Of a DNA stretch of 64,000 nucleotides, positions 23,900-34,785 are shown piece by piece. The stretch spans positions 62,001 to 126,000 of the forward strand of contig JAKSZP010014546.1 in the NCBI GenBank assembly GCA_022478985.1. Direction: 5' to 3'. The position numbers and the translations under genes are program-made. The notes under the pieces are model-generated. The model saw only the letters and a list, made by a program, of their open reading frames with translations. It ran no database searches and had not been told where the DNA came from. Source of the DNA: Massospora cicadina. Lineage: Eukaryota > Entomophthoromycota > Entomophthoromycetes > Entomophthorales > Entomophthoraceae. Every line of letters starts with the position of its first letter. Positions within the stretch are counted from its first letter, which is position 1.

Positions 23900-24449
23900 A
23901 AAGCAATGTGGAAAATGACACACCACCCACTCCTACAACCAAGGATAAGAGCAAACGCTTGGCGCTGTTTGAGAAGGACTATAGGACGGTGGACCACTCT
24001 AACTTCCTCCACAAAACATGTGCAGTATGTGGAGGGGAGGGATCCCTACATCACCGCCTAGAAACATGCCCCCAACCAAAGCTATATGGCAGGAAGTTGC
24101 ACGCCTGCTCAAGATTCAAAACGAACAGTAATTCTCGATATCAAAGAGTATCTTCGCGCTCCAGATCGAGTCACCAATCCCATCTACCCTCCGCTCCCTA
24201 ATAATACCCATTGCAATGTGTACAATACACACAATTGCATTAGATGCGTATAAGGGCACAGTCCCAACCATTCATGGGATTATTAATAGATTACATGTCC
24301 ACTTACTAGAGCACTTCCAAGCCTGGCTCTATGGATATATGAGACCAAGACAAAAAGCGCTCATAGAATCATGGTTCCCACTCTGGTTCCTCCACACAGA
24401 CCCTTTCCTTCACATATGCTCCATAGCAGGGGAAACCCCCTCGGAGTAG
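23900..24449 (+). pseudogene. LINE ORF2, C-terminal zinc-finger region
   Basis: Contains CAVCGGEGSLHHRLETC (about 24019-24069), resembling the zf-RVT Cys/His motif found at the end of plant and fungal L1-like ORF2 proteins. A frameshift near 24100-24210 leads to the last open segment, ending RQKALIESWFPLWF and a stop at 24447. Confidence 0.65.
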
Positions 24450-24559
24450 TGCACCAACCCCCATACCTGGCAGTCCCGCTGGCAACAGGGGTAACTTGAG
24501 TACCCTGGGGTGCCCAATTTTTATATTTCTTAGTTATTCTCTTAGTTTCACATATATTC

Positions 24560-24599
24560 GGTAATGTCTGTCCCCTGGTCAGCTTACCTCGGTTAAATA
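24560..24599 (+). other. LINE 3' tail, probable RT recognition tail
   Basis: The final 40 nt run from GTAATGTCTG to GGTTAAATAA. They match the end of the SINE at 50310-50597 at 36 of 40 positions by eye, and all four differences are transitions. In stringent-type LINEs the 3' tail is what the reverse transcriptase recognises. Confidence 0.7.
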
Positions 24600-25625
24600 A
24601 AAGTAAAAAACATTAAATTAGCTGTAGTATATTATATAAATCAGATCAGATGGTTTTTCCACTCAATTCTGCTTGATGTTTTGGAATGCCATTGGACTGT
24701 TTCTGACATTTTATGCATTCAGCGCCTGATCAGATACATCTCCTCATCCTAGTCTAGAGCATTTGTTACAGCAGAGAAGTGTCCAGTGTTATCTTGGTTT
24801 TTGAGGTTTAGTTTTTCAATCTGTTTTTAAGGCCAAGTTTTAAATTAAAATCAGACCAGCTAGAGAGCCCCAACTGATCCTACAAAAACTCTCTTTGTCT
24901 TTGAACGCTTTATGAGAGTCATACAGGGGGTCAGGATGGGACCGTTCCTCCTCCTTACTGGGTTGTAGCCCTCATGGGGGACTTGGGGCACCTGGAAGGG
25001 AGAACCATTTTTTTGGGATGTGGGGGAAAACGGATGGAAACACCCCAGTTCCATCCACCGTATAATTTTACATATTGCTTTGGTGCAATGACAAGCAACC
25101 AATTCAGCCTAACTGAGTAGAGAGAGGTTTGGGGCACCGGCAAGCAGCCAAACATTTACCTCTCATTGGTTGGCTATGTAAGTTCTCTGTGTGGTTGTCC
25201 AATTCAACCATTTGAAAGCTTCCTCAAAATGGAAACACCCAAAAAGACCACAGGTATGCGAGGTATGCAAACTCTGAAACATTTTTTTATTTTTATTCTG
25301 GATCATAAAAACCAAGGTGCCCACCAACCAGAGCTCATCTGGGGTACAACTGACAATGCTCCCAGGAAGGGAATGCTAGGGTCCTTGTAGAATTTCCAAA
25401 GTAAACTTCAGAATTGGCATGTGCGCCTTATAAAGGCAGCGCTTTGGGGACCTCACTCAAGCTATTGATTAGGCTTGCATAAGCCTAATTTACAGCTCAG
25501 GTGAGGCACAACCCAGCATCCAAAACGACCAAACCTAAAAATGTTTTTAAAGCGATCTGACTCAGATTTAGAAAATCTGAATCCGAGTTGAAATGAAACA
25601 AATGAGACAAACTTATCCGTTACAC

Positions 25626-26336
25626 GGAGCAACACCTAACTGGCCCATTGTTGATTTAGGTCCTTGAAGCCCCCAGTGAGTAAGTAAGCCCTAAGAGCCA
25701 AGAAAAGCTATAATAATACTAAGAGTATATGAGAAATGAGAGGTTTATCAAGATAAAGCCACGAGTTATTTATAGTACCTCAAGGCTTAAAGTGGGAAGA
25801 TTTAGGAAAGGAAGGTAGCTGGAGCTAGGTGATAAGTGCCTAGGATAAGGGTATTCTTAGAATTTCTTGCTGATAGAGATATATATAAAATATAACTAAT
25901 ACAGATGGGGTTCAAATATTCTGAGCTTATAGTCTCCAGTACCATAGGATTAAAAATGCTATCATGGATCATTCACAATAGTTTAAACCAGTAACTGTAA
26001 GTGGCGGAACCATCATTGCTCACTTGAGCTATTGAAAACCTCAGCGTGAAAGCCAGACTATCCTAAAATGACCACATTATTGGTATTCAGCGTTAAACTG
26101 GTATCTCACTGTAACCTAATTAATTAATAAGACTAGTACAACATCTTCAGCTTTAGTTGCCAGTGTTGATTTAAACCTATAAATTTATAATATTTATAAA
26201 TTTGGAAAATTCCCGCTACTTAAATTGGGCTCAACTCAAGTTAATGAGGAGCCTTATTCAGAATTTGCTAATATTTACTACTAGCGAGGCATGACCTCTA
26301 CAAAGAGGCTTCACTATTAAAGGGCGAATCCTGACA
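25626..26336. repeat. Array long repeat L3 (complete, 711 bp)
   Basis: The most complete copy, from GGAGCAACACC to CCTGACA. It defines the unit used to recognise L1 and L2. No ORF. Confidence 0.6.
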
Positions 26337-28790
26337 ATGGCCATTTGCCAGAACCTCAATCATAATCAGTTAACTGCAACTATAGTGTAAATACCCAGTC
26401 CCCTAGTGATTTACTCCCTTAGCTTATATTAAATAATTTATTTGTTAGTCTACCGCTTTGGAGTGCTGCTTATTATACATAAAATGCATCAAAGGAATTT
26501 AGCAGAAGGGGCATATGTTGGCAGGATTCCAAAGATAGGGGATCTTTTTCCTACGTCACTTAAACCAAGTTTGAAGAAAGGAAAGCTATACCAAGCCTTG
26601 TAGACTTTGGCAGTAGTATATGCTAAATTGTGCTCTATCATTTTTTTAAAGAAATACTTCTTGCCATAAGATGTCCTTTTTCAGGTTTATAAGGTTATTG
26701 TTATCTAACAGTACTTTATAATTTTTGCATAATAACTTGTAAATTCTCAATATGACGCCTAAGCGCCAATTTTAACAAGGCCTATAGTAAGTTAGCCTTC
26801 CATTCATCTTTTAAATCTTCTAGCGTCTCACATTTATGATCTGCCAATGGGTGTTTCACGTTGCTTCTGAAATTAGATGGACATCTGAATAACATCAGGT
26901 AGACCTAGATTGCATCAGTCCAACTTTGGGTGAAACATTTTTGGGTATTAACCAGCTGGGTAACTCTGGTAATCTTTAATAGAATGGAATGTAATTGATT
27001 AGGGGAACCGGATGCTAAGGTAATAAATTGATAAGGATTGATCTGCCAAAGGTCAGGATTGTAAGGTGAATCAATTCATAAATGAATAAATCTAAGTTCA
27101 TAAAATGCTACTGAAATACCTTATGTGGATTGATGGGAATCAACCTGCCAATGGCACAGGTAGTGGTTCAAGGGTAGCGGTGAGGTCTATAGAGAATTTG
27201 GGGTATGACTGATGTGGCCAATATCATATGTTTTTTAACCCAAAATCTCAATACCCTTATGTCATTTTTAATAAAGAAGAGTAAAAAAGGGTTAAAGAGG
27301 GAGGATCCCTGGGTGTCAAGACAGTTAACTATTACCCATCTATCACATGAGCAACGTCACTTGGCTGAGATAAGGGAGGCCTGGGGTCCCTCTTACACCT
27401 GAAGGAGTGCTGATCACAATCCAGGCAGTGGGGCTGAGCATCTGGACTTACAATATGATCCTTAAGCCTAAGGCTCCTTGACCTTTCTATGCCATCAATT
27501 TCTTTAGAAAATTCTCTAATTACAATATTTAGTTTTTAATACAAATTCTAGTTAGTATTTAGTAATTTTAGCAAGTGTCAAAGAGCAAAACTGTATGCCC
27601 CAGCTTAAGGTAGCCTTCCTGTTACTGGGCAGAAACTATAACTCAGAAGCATAAAATACTGCTAATTTGGCATCTCACATATCTTGGAGGCTTAATTTTT
27701 AAATTGGTAAACCCTAATTAACTTACTTGATTGTAATAAAATTTTGTAAACGTAATAAAAGCAGAGTATATAAGCCTATAATTTTTCCTTTTACTTCATT
27801 GCAATCAAGAAACCTTCTCTAGTAATATTCATGTATCTTTGATGGGGTTTCCTATTTTACTCTTTTTGGTTATATGCAGCCATGTTCTAGAGGAAGATAT
27901 ACCTCTTATTCATTAAATAAAGCTTTCTAACAATGAGGGGTGGCAATTCTATATACCATTGCCTCTAATTTCCCACTTACATATAAAAAATTATATTGGT
28001 TTCACTTACTGCCCCTTGTTTATATATTACAAGTGTTGAAAGAATGCATATCTAACCACTTGGCGTTGGTTTATTCATTGTATTCAACTAGATCTATTGA
28101 TCTATAGCTACAGGTGACCTGTGCCCAATTAGTTTGAGCTACTACTTATTTGGACAATATTATCTGGGGCAAGTGAATGAATGATGTGCAAGGTATGTTA
28201 GCTTAGGCTATGATTGGACATAACACCAATTTTTATAGTTACTAGCCACTATAAAGATTAAGATTTTCTGCTGTGTTCAGGTATACTTTTATAAGTTTAA
28301 ATTACTTTGTAAAATTAATTAAGAGGAATTTGAGCCATCCAAAATATCAAAATTTGACTTTAAGCTAATACGTTTGCTAACCTACTGTAGCTAATTAGTT
28401 AATGCTAACCAACTGCAACCTAAGGACTAAGAGTACGGTGAACAAATTAGTTTATATGGCATAAAACTTAATGTTAGCCATAGGTTATAATAAGCACCAA
28501 TGAACTGAATTAAATGAATCGATTTTATGCACTGCCTCGGGCGCAGCAAACCTTTCGGTTAGAAGGTGCGAAAAAGTGACTGGTAAAATTAAGTGTAGCT
28601 GATAAACTCATAAAAATGCGTGATAATGGACTCGATCTAGCTTTTTATAATCAGGCGCTTCGCCTCTAATTAAGTTGCAAGTTAGATTAAGATTTATATT
28701 TGACATAAAATATGAACTAATATTAATTATCTTTCGCTTTATATTTTACAAGTCTTTGAACCTTGGGCCGATCTCAGTTGAGGTATTTCA
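26337..28790. other. AT-rich interval, no convincing gene
   Basis: No intact gene. The minus strand at 26620-26440 has an open stretch (HNLAYTTAKVYKAWYSFPFF) and 26.75-27.05 kb has further stop-broken coding-like phrases, perhaps a decayed transposon gene. A plus frame at 27205-27402 is not recognised. The rest is AT-rich and featureless to me. Confidence 0.4.
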
Positions 28791-28809
28791 GCGCTACTTT
28801 TAAACTTTC

Positions 28810-29036
28810 TTTTTTAGTACTAGTGGTGCCCAACCCAAAGGGGGAGCCGCCACGCATCTTTATTTGCAAATGGGCCAAACAAAGGGATTATCATAAATTA
28901 AAAAATTCCTAATATAGCCCCTAGGTTATCAGCCTAGGAAGCCATATCAGATGGCGAGGAGGCTTTGGGGAAACTTTTGTCCGGCGTCCGCTTTAGCTGG
29001 CGGACCATGGCGGGCAGCATTGGGGTGGGAGCATCT
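28810..29036 (-). mobile_element. Retroposon R, copy R1 (227 bp, 5'-truncated)
   Basis: Flanked by a perfect 19-bp duplication, GCGCTACTTTTAAACTTTC (28791-28809 and 29037-29055). On the minus strand it ends CACCACTAGTACTAAAAAA. It closely matches the 3' part of copy R2 (48085-48843). Only the last few codons of the R protein and the 3' untranslated region are included. Confidence 0.9.
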
Positions 29037-29229
29037 GCGCTACTTTTAAACTTTCGCTAAGGCTTTTTAAAATAAAAGATTGGTGATAGTCAAGCAATTT
29101 AAAATTTGAATAGTGCACGAATTTTACTTTATTCGAAATTTGGGTCTCAAGTATAGTTGTAGATGATTTTAAATCGTTGTATGTAGTTCTAAATATAAGG
29201 CCTTCGATTAATAGTTATCGACAAGCTTT

Positions 29230-29500
29230 GTTACTGGAAAGTATGAAATACCCGGCTAGGATCGCTCAATCTTCAATGGGGTGCAATTTGGGATGCAGAT
29301 GCGCGCTCTAGAATATTAGTTGAGGGTCGTTATACAGATCATGCTTCAATTGCATATAATGGAAATGTATATTGACGACAATTCATAACTAAAGCACAGA
29401 AACGCTACAGCAATTCATTCGCAACTGCCTGGAAAGCAGGTCGGATTGCGGAATTGGATGACAAGCACAAACATTCATAGATTGATAAGGGCTGATTAAC
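29230..29500 (+). pseudogene. Coding-like remnant upstream of the 249-aa ORF
   Basis: A plus-strand frame with few stops reads GAIWDADARSRILVEGRYT, then FITKAQKRYSNSFATAWKAG and RIAELDDKHKH. It has the composition of real protein but one in-frame TGA and unclear ends. It could be the 5' part of the same gene or element as 29611-30360. Not recognised. Confidence 0.35.
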
Positions 29501-29610
29501 GCTATGCTGAGAAATAGATTTTCAAGAATTATGCGTGAAGCATGACACTATGCCCATAAAATTGAGGGTAATGCCATATATCAACTTTAAGAAATTAGAG
29601 TTCAATACAA

Positions 29611-30360
29611 ATGTCTAACAACTCCCCAACCGGCGAGATGGTCCCTCAGCCCAGGAATTCAGTGAAAGCGAATCCCGTGTTTGGGCCAAGCTTGCAGAAT
29701 CATACTGCTACAAACCAAAAATTTCGCAAGCCATTGGATTCAGCAGTGAACTACCATCAATCTATGGATTTACAAGCTTCTGGTGGCCTTCCCCCAATCC
29801 AAGCACTACTTGGAACCAATGTGCCACATCCCCCTTCAGATCCGCGCCAAACTCTGTACATGGGCATCGCATTCTACCTCCGTAGACGGCAATTAGAATG
29901 GAATATTAGCGAAGAAGCCATAAGATATGTGCCCGAGTTTTTCTACTTAGGGTTACATAACAATGTGATCAATTGTAATGACTTCATTAGCCTTCTTTGC
30001 GAGAGAGATCTTCCCGAAATCCTCCCCTTATTACTGAATGCCATCTGCTTTAGGATGAGGCCCTCACAACCCTTTCTGATCAGAGCACATGAGTCCAAAG
30101 ATGCCTTAAAGTCTCGCGATTTGAAATTACTCCTCGCTTCAGTTGCGCTTATTAATCCACCCCATTTATCCAAGCACGTCCGACCAACTCAAAGGTTGTA
30201 CCAAGTATCAAGTCAACCTCACCAAACTATTGTCTGCCAACATGCTTCGCTTTCAAAGCCATCCATCAATCCTATAACTTCCCCAAATTCTCATACCACT
30301 CCGTCAGTGGCATGCGTCCCAAACCATCAAGCTGAGCCAAATGTGAAGAACTACCTTTAA
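29611..30360 (+). CDS. Hypothetical protein, 249 aa, intact
   Basis: The longest intact ORF outside known element domains. Starts ATG (MSNNSPTGEMVPQPRN), is rich in Pro, Ser, His and Asn at both ends, and has a more structured middle: YMGIAFYLRRRQLEWNIS, then FYLGLHNNVINCNDFISLL and PEILPLLLNAICFRMRP. No signal peptide, membrane segment or catalytic motif. Around it, both upstream (29.2-29.5 kb) and downstream (30.4-30.85 kb), stop-broken plus-strand frames look like the same kind of sequence, so it may be one exon or a surviving piece of a transposon gag-like gene. Function unknown. Confidence 0.45.
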   Translation: MSNNSPTGEMVPQPRNSVKANPVFGPSLQNHTATNQKFRKPLDSAVNYHQSMDLQASGGLPPIQALLGTNVPHPPSDPRQTLYMGIAFYLRRRQLEWNISEEAIRYVPEFFYLGLHNNVINCNDFISLLCERDLPEILPLLLNAICFRMRPSQPFLIRAHESKDALKSRDLKLLLASVALINPPHLSKHVRPTQRLYQVSSQPHQTIVCQHASLSKPSINPITSPNSHTTPSVACVPNHQAEPNVKNYL

Positions 30361-30419
30361 TGTGAATCCATAACCATTTTTAATGAGCTTTTGATTAAAC
30401 TGGCGCCCCTTCAATTATC

Positions 30420-30850
30420 AATATATTTGACAAAATCCACCAAATGAATAGTTGCGTTAAAGATTATTATCAGGTTACCACCTGCGTAGCTGCCATTCAT
30501 CAATTCGCCTTGACCTAGCTCACTGAGAGAATCACCAAATTAAAATTCAGTCTAACCAAATCCTTGATCATTTGAAATAAGGCTGCTATTGACCTTAAAA
30601 AAGAATTTCGCAAATCTAGAATTTAAAATGGATTGTGTACTCAATTAACCATCTCACAAAGCTAACCTTTTTAAATGGCATGCTTGCACTTCTATATAAA
30701 TTAAAACCGAATGCTCAAGTATTGGCTTAAATTAAACTTTAAACGCATTCGATCGACTCACCTTTTACGACAACTCGGTTTTAAATCTCGTGCCAAGGTT
30801 TAAATTGAACCCTCACTTGAACTTGCAGCACCAAACCTTATTTAATTAAG
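30420..30850 (+). pseudogene. Coding-like remnant downstream of the 249-aa ORF
   Basis: A plus frame with several stops containing VKDYYQVTTCVAAIHQFALT, LTERITKLKFSLTKSLI and STHLLRQLGFKSRAKV. Probably a decayed continuation of the preceding ORF. Not recognised. Confidence 0.3.
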
Positions 30851-31039
30851 TAGCATGTTCTATTTATCAAGCTTATCATGCTTATTAACTCCTTACAGCC
30901 CCTCTCAAATTATCAGAAGCAGTCTATTTGGTAACTTAGTTTATAACAGTATTTTAGCACTTTGCAGACTTTTGTATCATCTGCGTCAAGTAATAGGAAA
31001 AATTAACTCTTTCATATTATATTATATTTCATTGAGTAA

Positions 31040-31480
31040 CATTACAGGTTTTCCGTGCAATTTTTATATTTTTTGTTGTTTTTTTGCATTCATTACAGGT
31101 CAATTCGGATATTTTTTGTTGTTTTTCTGCATTCATTACAGGCTAATTTGTATATTTTTACATTGATTTTCATATCCATTACAGGCCAATTCATATATTT
31201 TTCATTGGTTTTTAAATCCATTACAGGCCAATTTATATACTTTTCATTGATTATCACATCCATTACAGGCCAATTTATATATTTTTCATTAATTTTCATA
31301 TTTGTTATAGGCCAATTTATATATTTTCATATATTTTGAAAATCAATGAAAAACATATGGGATAGTCTATAATGGATACAAAAATCAATAAAATATATGA
31401 ATTAGCCTTTAATAGATATAAAAAGCAATAAAAAATATATGAATTGGCCTGTAGTAGATATGGGTAGGCCTGTAAAACCT
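31040..31480. repeat. Palindromic minisatellite (42-43-bp unit)
   Basis: About seven direct units of 42-43 bp (CATTACAGGCCAATTTATAT followed by a T-rich part) start at 31040, 31091, 31134, 31177, 31219, 31261 and 31303, then about three units in inverted orientation follow between 31330 and 31480. The arrangement could fold into a long hairpin. The 42-bp period keeps a reading frame, so a 14-residue repeat (ITGQFIYFSLI) appears in translation, but I take this as a by-product of the repeat length. Confidence 0.8.
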
Positions 31481-31631
31481 TGTAACCTCCTATATATATT
31501 GGGAGAAAAGAAATAACTTCAAAAAATGCACTAAAAAGTATGAAATAATTGATAAAAAATATGAATAATCAATAAAAATCTTTTTTGAAGTTGGTGCCAT
31601 ATTTTAAAATGACTTATTTGATTTTGCTCAC

Positions 31632-32189
31632 TGTTAGGGATTTAACTATGATGACCAAAATTACTCAATATTGAGATTTGATATCTCAGTCTAATGAGAT
31701 TGAAAATCTATGCTGGAGATATCTGATTCAGGATAGACCAATGATCAACCCTTCGGAGTAATCAACCTTCTCTGAAGGATGATACTAAGCTATCTGATGA
31801 GGCAGAAAATCATATAAGAAAGTGGTCTCATCAAATAAGAATCTTATCAAATCTGGCCATCACAAGTATGGTATTAATAATCAGCAATATTGGTCATCTA
31901 ATAGAAATGATCTTACCTCAGATGAATCCCAAAAATCCTCACAAATAACTACTAAATCTACCCCTATAAATATCCCTCATTTCTAACAAATAAAGTACCA
32001 AATTTTTGCTTTGTGTAGCTAAACTTTGGTCTATTAATACAGAATTCTGTATTTTTGATTGGAATCAACTATAGCTACAGATTTAATAACTTCATTTCAA
32101 TTGTGTCAATCTTTGCTATAGCCACAGAACTAATAATTTCATAGCCTTAATAGCACCTGCTTATTGTAATTTCTCATAAAATTCTAATA
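31632..32189 (+). repeat. 5' LTR of element D
   Basis: 558 bp beginning TGTTAGGG and ending CTAATA before the primer site. It aligns throughout with 36524-37083; by eye most differences are C/T or G/A transitions. Confidence 0.9.
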
Positions 32190-32208
32190 CTGGTGCTCCC
32201 TGCCAGGT
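32190..32208 (+). promoter_or_regulatory. Primer-binding site of element D
   Basis: CTGGTGCTCCCTGCCAGG follows the 5' LTR directly. It shares TGGTGCTC with element B. tRNA not identified. Confidence 0.55.
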
Positions 32209-32289
32209 CTGCTTCTGAGGCTACCTGGTGAAAACAAACTTTTACAACAATTAATATATCTAGCAAAGAAAGCCCCTCTTCTGAGGAAT

Positions 32290-34335
32290 CAATGAGTATC
32301 ACCCAATGGGTATGCTCCAACAGGCAAGAGATGCCTTCTACTAATACAAATAATCTGCAATTTCAAGCTTCTATGGACTTGACCATTAAGGGCCCTGACC
32401 AAAATAATTATCAGATTCAAGCTACAAATGGAGAAGAAACAGTCAAAGGCTTGATCAGGGAGTTTCCATCCTGGTGCTAGCCTAATCAAGACTGAGCATC
32501 TAAAGTTGCTGAAAATATGATGAACTTATACAACTGAGTGATGTTATAACCTCTGAAGTTGGTTTGGCTAGAACTGAGCAGTACCTCTGGCATTATGTAC
32601 ATCCCACTATTCACCATGTACTCCAGATATTGGGGTTGTATCATCTTGAGATTCAGCACCAGTTGACCCTGGTGCAACAATTCCATTCTCAGTTATCCTT
32701 GTTTTATGAGATGGCTTCTAACTTTGGATGTGATAATTGGGAAGCCATTCTCAATAATAGAAGAGAAAGCAACAATATACATAACCAGTTAGTGATAATT
32801 GATAATGGAGTTGTGGGATACATCAGCCAAGAAGTATCTCAGCAAGTTAGCGATGTCACTAACCTTATTCACCACCATATCACCACCCTTGAGGATGAGA
32901 TTATGAGACAACTGGGACAATTGTGAGTCAAACATGAGGAGCGCTTTGTTGAGTTTGACAGGCTAGCCCAACATCTTGTCCAAGTGGTGTATACTATCAG
33001 AGAAGGTGGACCCAGCCCTGTTGGTCCTCCTGGATCGCTGGGACCACCTAGTTCCCCTTTGGTAACCCTGGGACCTCCTGGTGCACGTGGTCCTCCCAGT
33101 CCTGTGGGTCAACAAGGCCCACTGGGGCCAGAAGGTCGAGATGGGTCACAAGAACCTCTGGGACCTCCTGGTCCCCCTGGCTCCTCACTTCCAAGGCACG
33201 ATTTTGAACCTTCAATTCTACTAGTATTGAGAGTACAGACATTAGAAACCCAAATCTGTACCATAGCACAAGGATGTTTCTTATCATTGGAAGGCCTTCC
33301 AACTGACCCAGATTACGCTTTAACCAACTTATTGGATAGTATGGATAATGCTCATCATCTATGCGATGCTAACTAAACTATGAAAGAAACCCAGTTTGCA
33401 AGGTTAAACGCTTCCATTGAACGGTTATCTGCTAGATGTGGAGTACTTGAAAACAAGCAGGAAGAGATGATCACTACAATTCTAACTTGAATCAACAACC
33501 TGCAAATGATCATCTTGCTCAATGGGTTCATAATTTACAGGAGGACCTCAATCATTTAAGGCAACAAGTTTATCAGATTCCCACTCAAGCTCATATCCCA
33601 AAATATGAACCCTCTGAAGCTGATCTGGTCATGGTATCAGGTGTACATGTTTTGAGTAATGAACCCAATACCTTCAAACCTACCTTTAAAGATAAGTTTT
33701 AGCCAGGTGAAAGTAGCATCCATTTGTTTCTATTTGTCTATGAGCATGCAATGGACGGGGCAACATATCAACAGAAAGTCTGGCATATTGCCCCTTGCCT
33801 AAGCCGGTTTGCTCAAATCATGGTTCCTCACCTGAAGGTTTGTAATACATGGGCTCAAGTGAAGACCGCCCTTATTAAGGAATTTGTGAGTGATCAAAAC
33901 CTTTCTAACCAAAAGCAAGCCTTTATGAGTATTCAAATCAAACGAGGATAGTACATCCAAGATTTTGCTAAAAGATTCTACCATGAGGCCCAGACTCTTG
34001 CTACTTGCAACCAGATTACGGTAGATGATGCCATATCAGCTGTAATGAGTGCGTTCACTTCTTGCACTCAGTTGCCACTACATTTAAAGTCACTTAAATA
34101 TAAAAATTCAGATCCATTATTGACATCAAAGAAGCACTCATGGAAATTCCAAATGGCGTGGTACACCTGACCTCCACTAATGACCCTCATTCTTATATCC
34201 ATGCGATGCCACCTAAACCCAAACCTAAATTGAAGAAGGAACCATGCACTTATTGTGGTCTTGTGGGTCATATGGTATCTCAATGTTGGAAAAAACAAGC
34301 GGAGGGGTCGAAAAAAGAGGAGACATCATAGGGCA
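32290..34335 (+). pseudogene. Gag of element D with collagen-like stretch
   Basis: Order along gag: an N-terminal region; a helical, possibly coiled segment (32564-32926); a Gly-Pro-rich stretch of about 60 residues (about 33005-33195) with collagen-like G-X-Y triplets such as GPPGARGPP and GPPGPPG; a second helical part with LERLSARC-like and NLQEDLNHLRQQ sequences; a gag capsid-like region, 33724-34080 (WHIAPCLSRFAQIMVPHLK, FVSDQNLSNQKQAFMSI); and a perfect CX2CX4HX4C knuckle, CTYCGLVGHMVSQC, at about 34243. Single stops at 32924, 33374, 33488, 33700 and 33949, plus frameshifts, break it. The capsid part matches element C. The Gly-Pro stretch may act as a flexible or triple-helical spacer; that is inference. 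Confidence 0.75.
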
Positions 34336-34518
34336 AGAGGCTCCCTGTGCTGACCTACTTCCTGTGCCTCCATCAAAACCTTTTAACTCTTCTACAGACT
34401 GTTATGTGATATCCGCTCCATGTGAGCTTGATGTCCCTGATGAATTAGCCAACAAAGATACTATTTCTGCTTACGCTTCTGTTTATTCTTCTTCTAATCA
34501 ATTCAATCAATTAATCCC

Positions 34519-34785
34519 TTGGTGTTTTTGATCCCAAACTTTGGCACTGAAGTGACCCAGGTGGAAGTTATTGTGCATAAGGTGAAAGTTTTGGCTATTA
34601 TTAATATGGGATTGCCCATCGATGTAATCTCATCCAGGCTTATGAAAAAAATTAAATTGGTGCCAGGCTTAAACTATTCTCAAGACTACGAAACTTCTAG
34701 TCCTTCCTACACTAAATCTATAGGAGCTTATTCCTCTCTTCCAATGCTCTTTGGAAATTTGGTTATTACTGACAATTCACACCCA
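34519..34785 (+). pseudogene. Protease remnant of element D
   Basis: VHKVKVLAIINMGLPIDVIS (about 34570-34630) aligns with VVHNVKVLAIIDIGSPVNVIS in element C. The catalytic Asp is Asn here. The domain is cut short near LVITDN, where the RT deletion starts. Confidence 0.7.

Larger units (their letters stand above)
19379..24599 (+). mobile_element. L1-like LINE, nearly full length, with 15-bp TSD
   Basis: A non-LTR retrotransposon of 5221 bp. Flanking copies of AAAGTAAAAAACATT lie at 19364-19378 and 24600-24614, and the homologous uninterrupted site is visible in I1 near 16965-16979. It has a short 5' leader, ORF1 with a CCHC knuckle, ORF2 with APE-type endonuclease and reverse transcriptase and a C-terminal Cys/His region, and a tail ending GGTTAAATAA rather than a long poly(A). 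Several frameshifts and stops make it inactive, but decay is moderate. Its 5' end (GCTTTTCTTTCTC) resembles that of the LINE copies at 53.3 and 59.4 kb. Confidence 0.9.
18980..25625. repeat. Array internal segment I2, split by LINE
   Basis: Matches I1 on both sides of the LINE: 18980-19378 on the left and 24600 to about 25027 on the right. A further 600 bp (25027-25625) is absent from I1. I see no gene in that part; its short ORFs resemble nothing I know. Confidence 0.55.

Noticed and set aside
24860..25155. Minus-strand ORFs of 66-80 aa in segment I2
   Set aside because: The equivalent part of I1 does not keep the frames, so they look like chance.
31093..31299. Protein with a 14-residue repeat on either strand
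   Set aside because: Produced by the 42-bp minisatellite unit being divisible by three; no start context or conservation.
33048..33302. 84-aa minus-strand ORF opposite the collagen-like stretch
   Set aside because: Complement of Gly/Pro-rich codons; no independent support.
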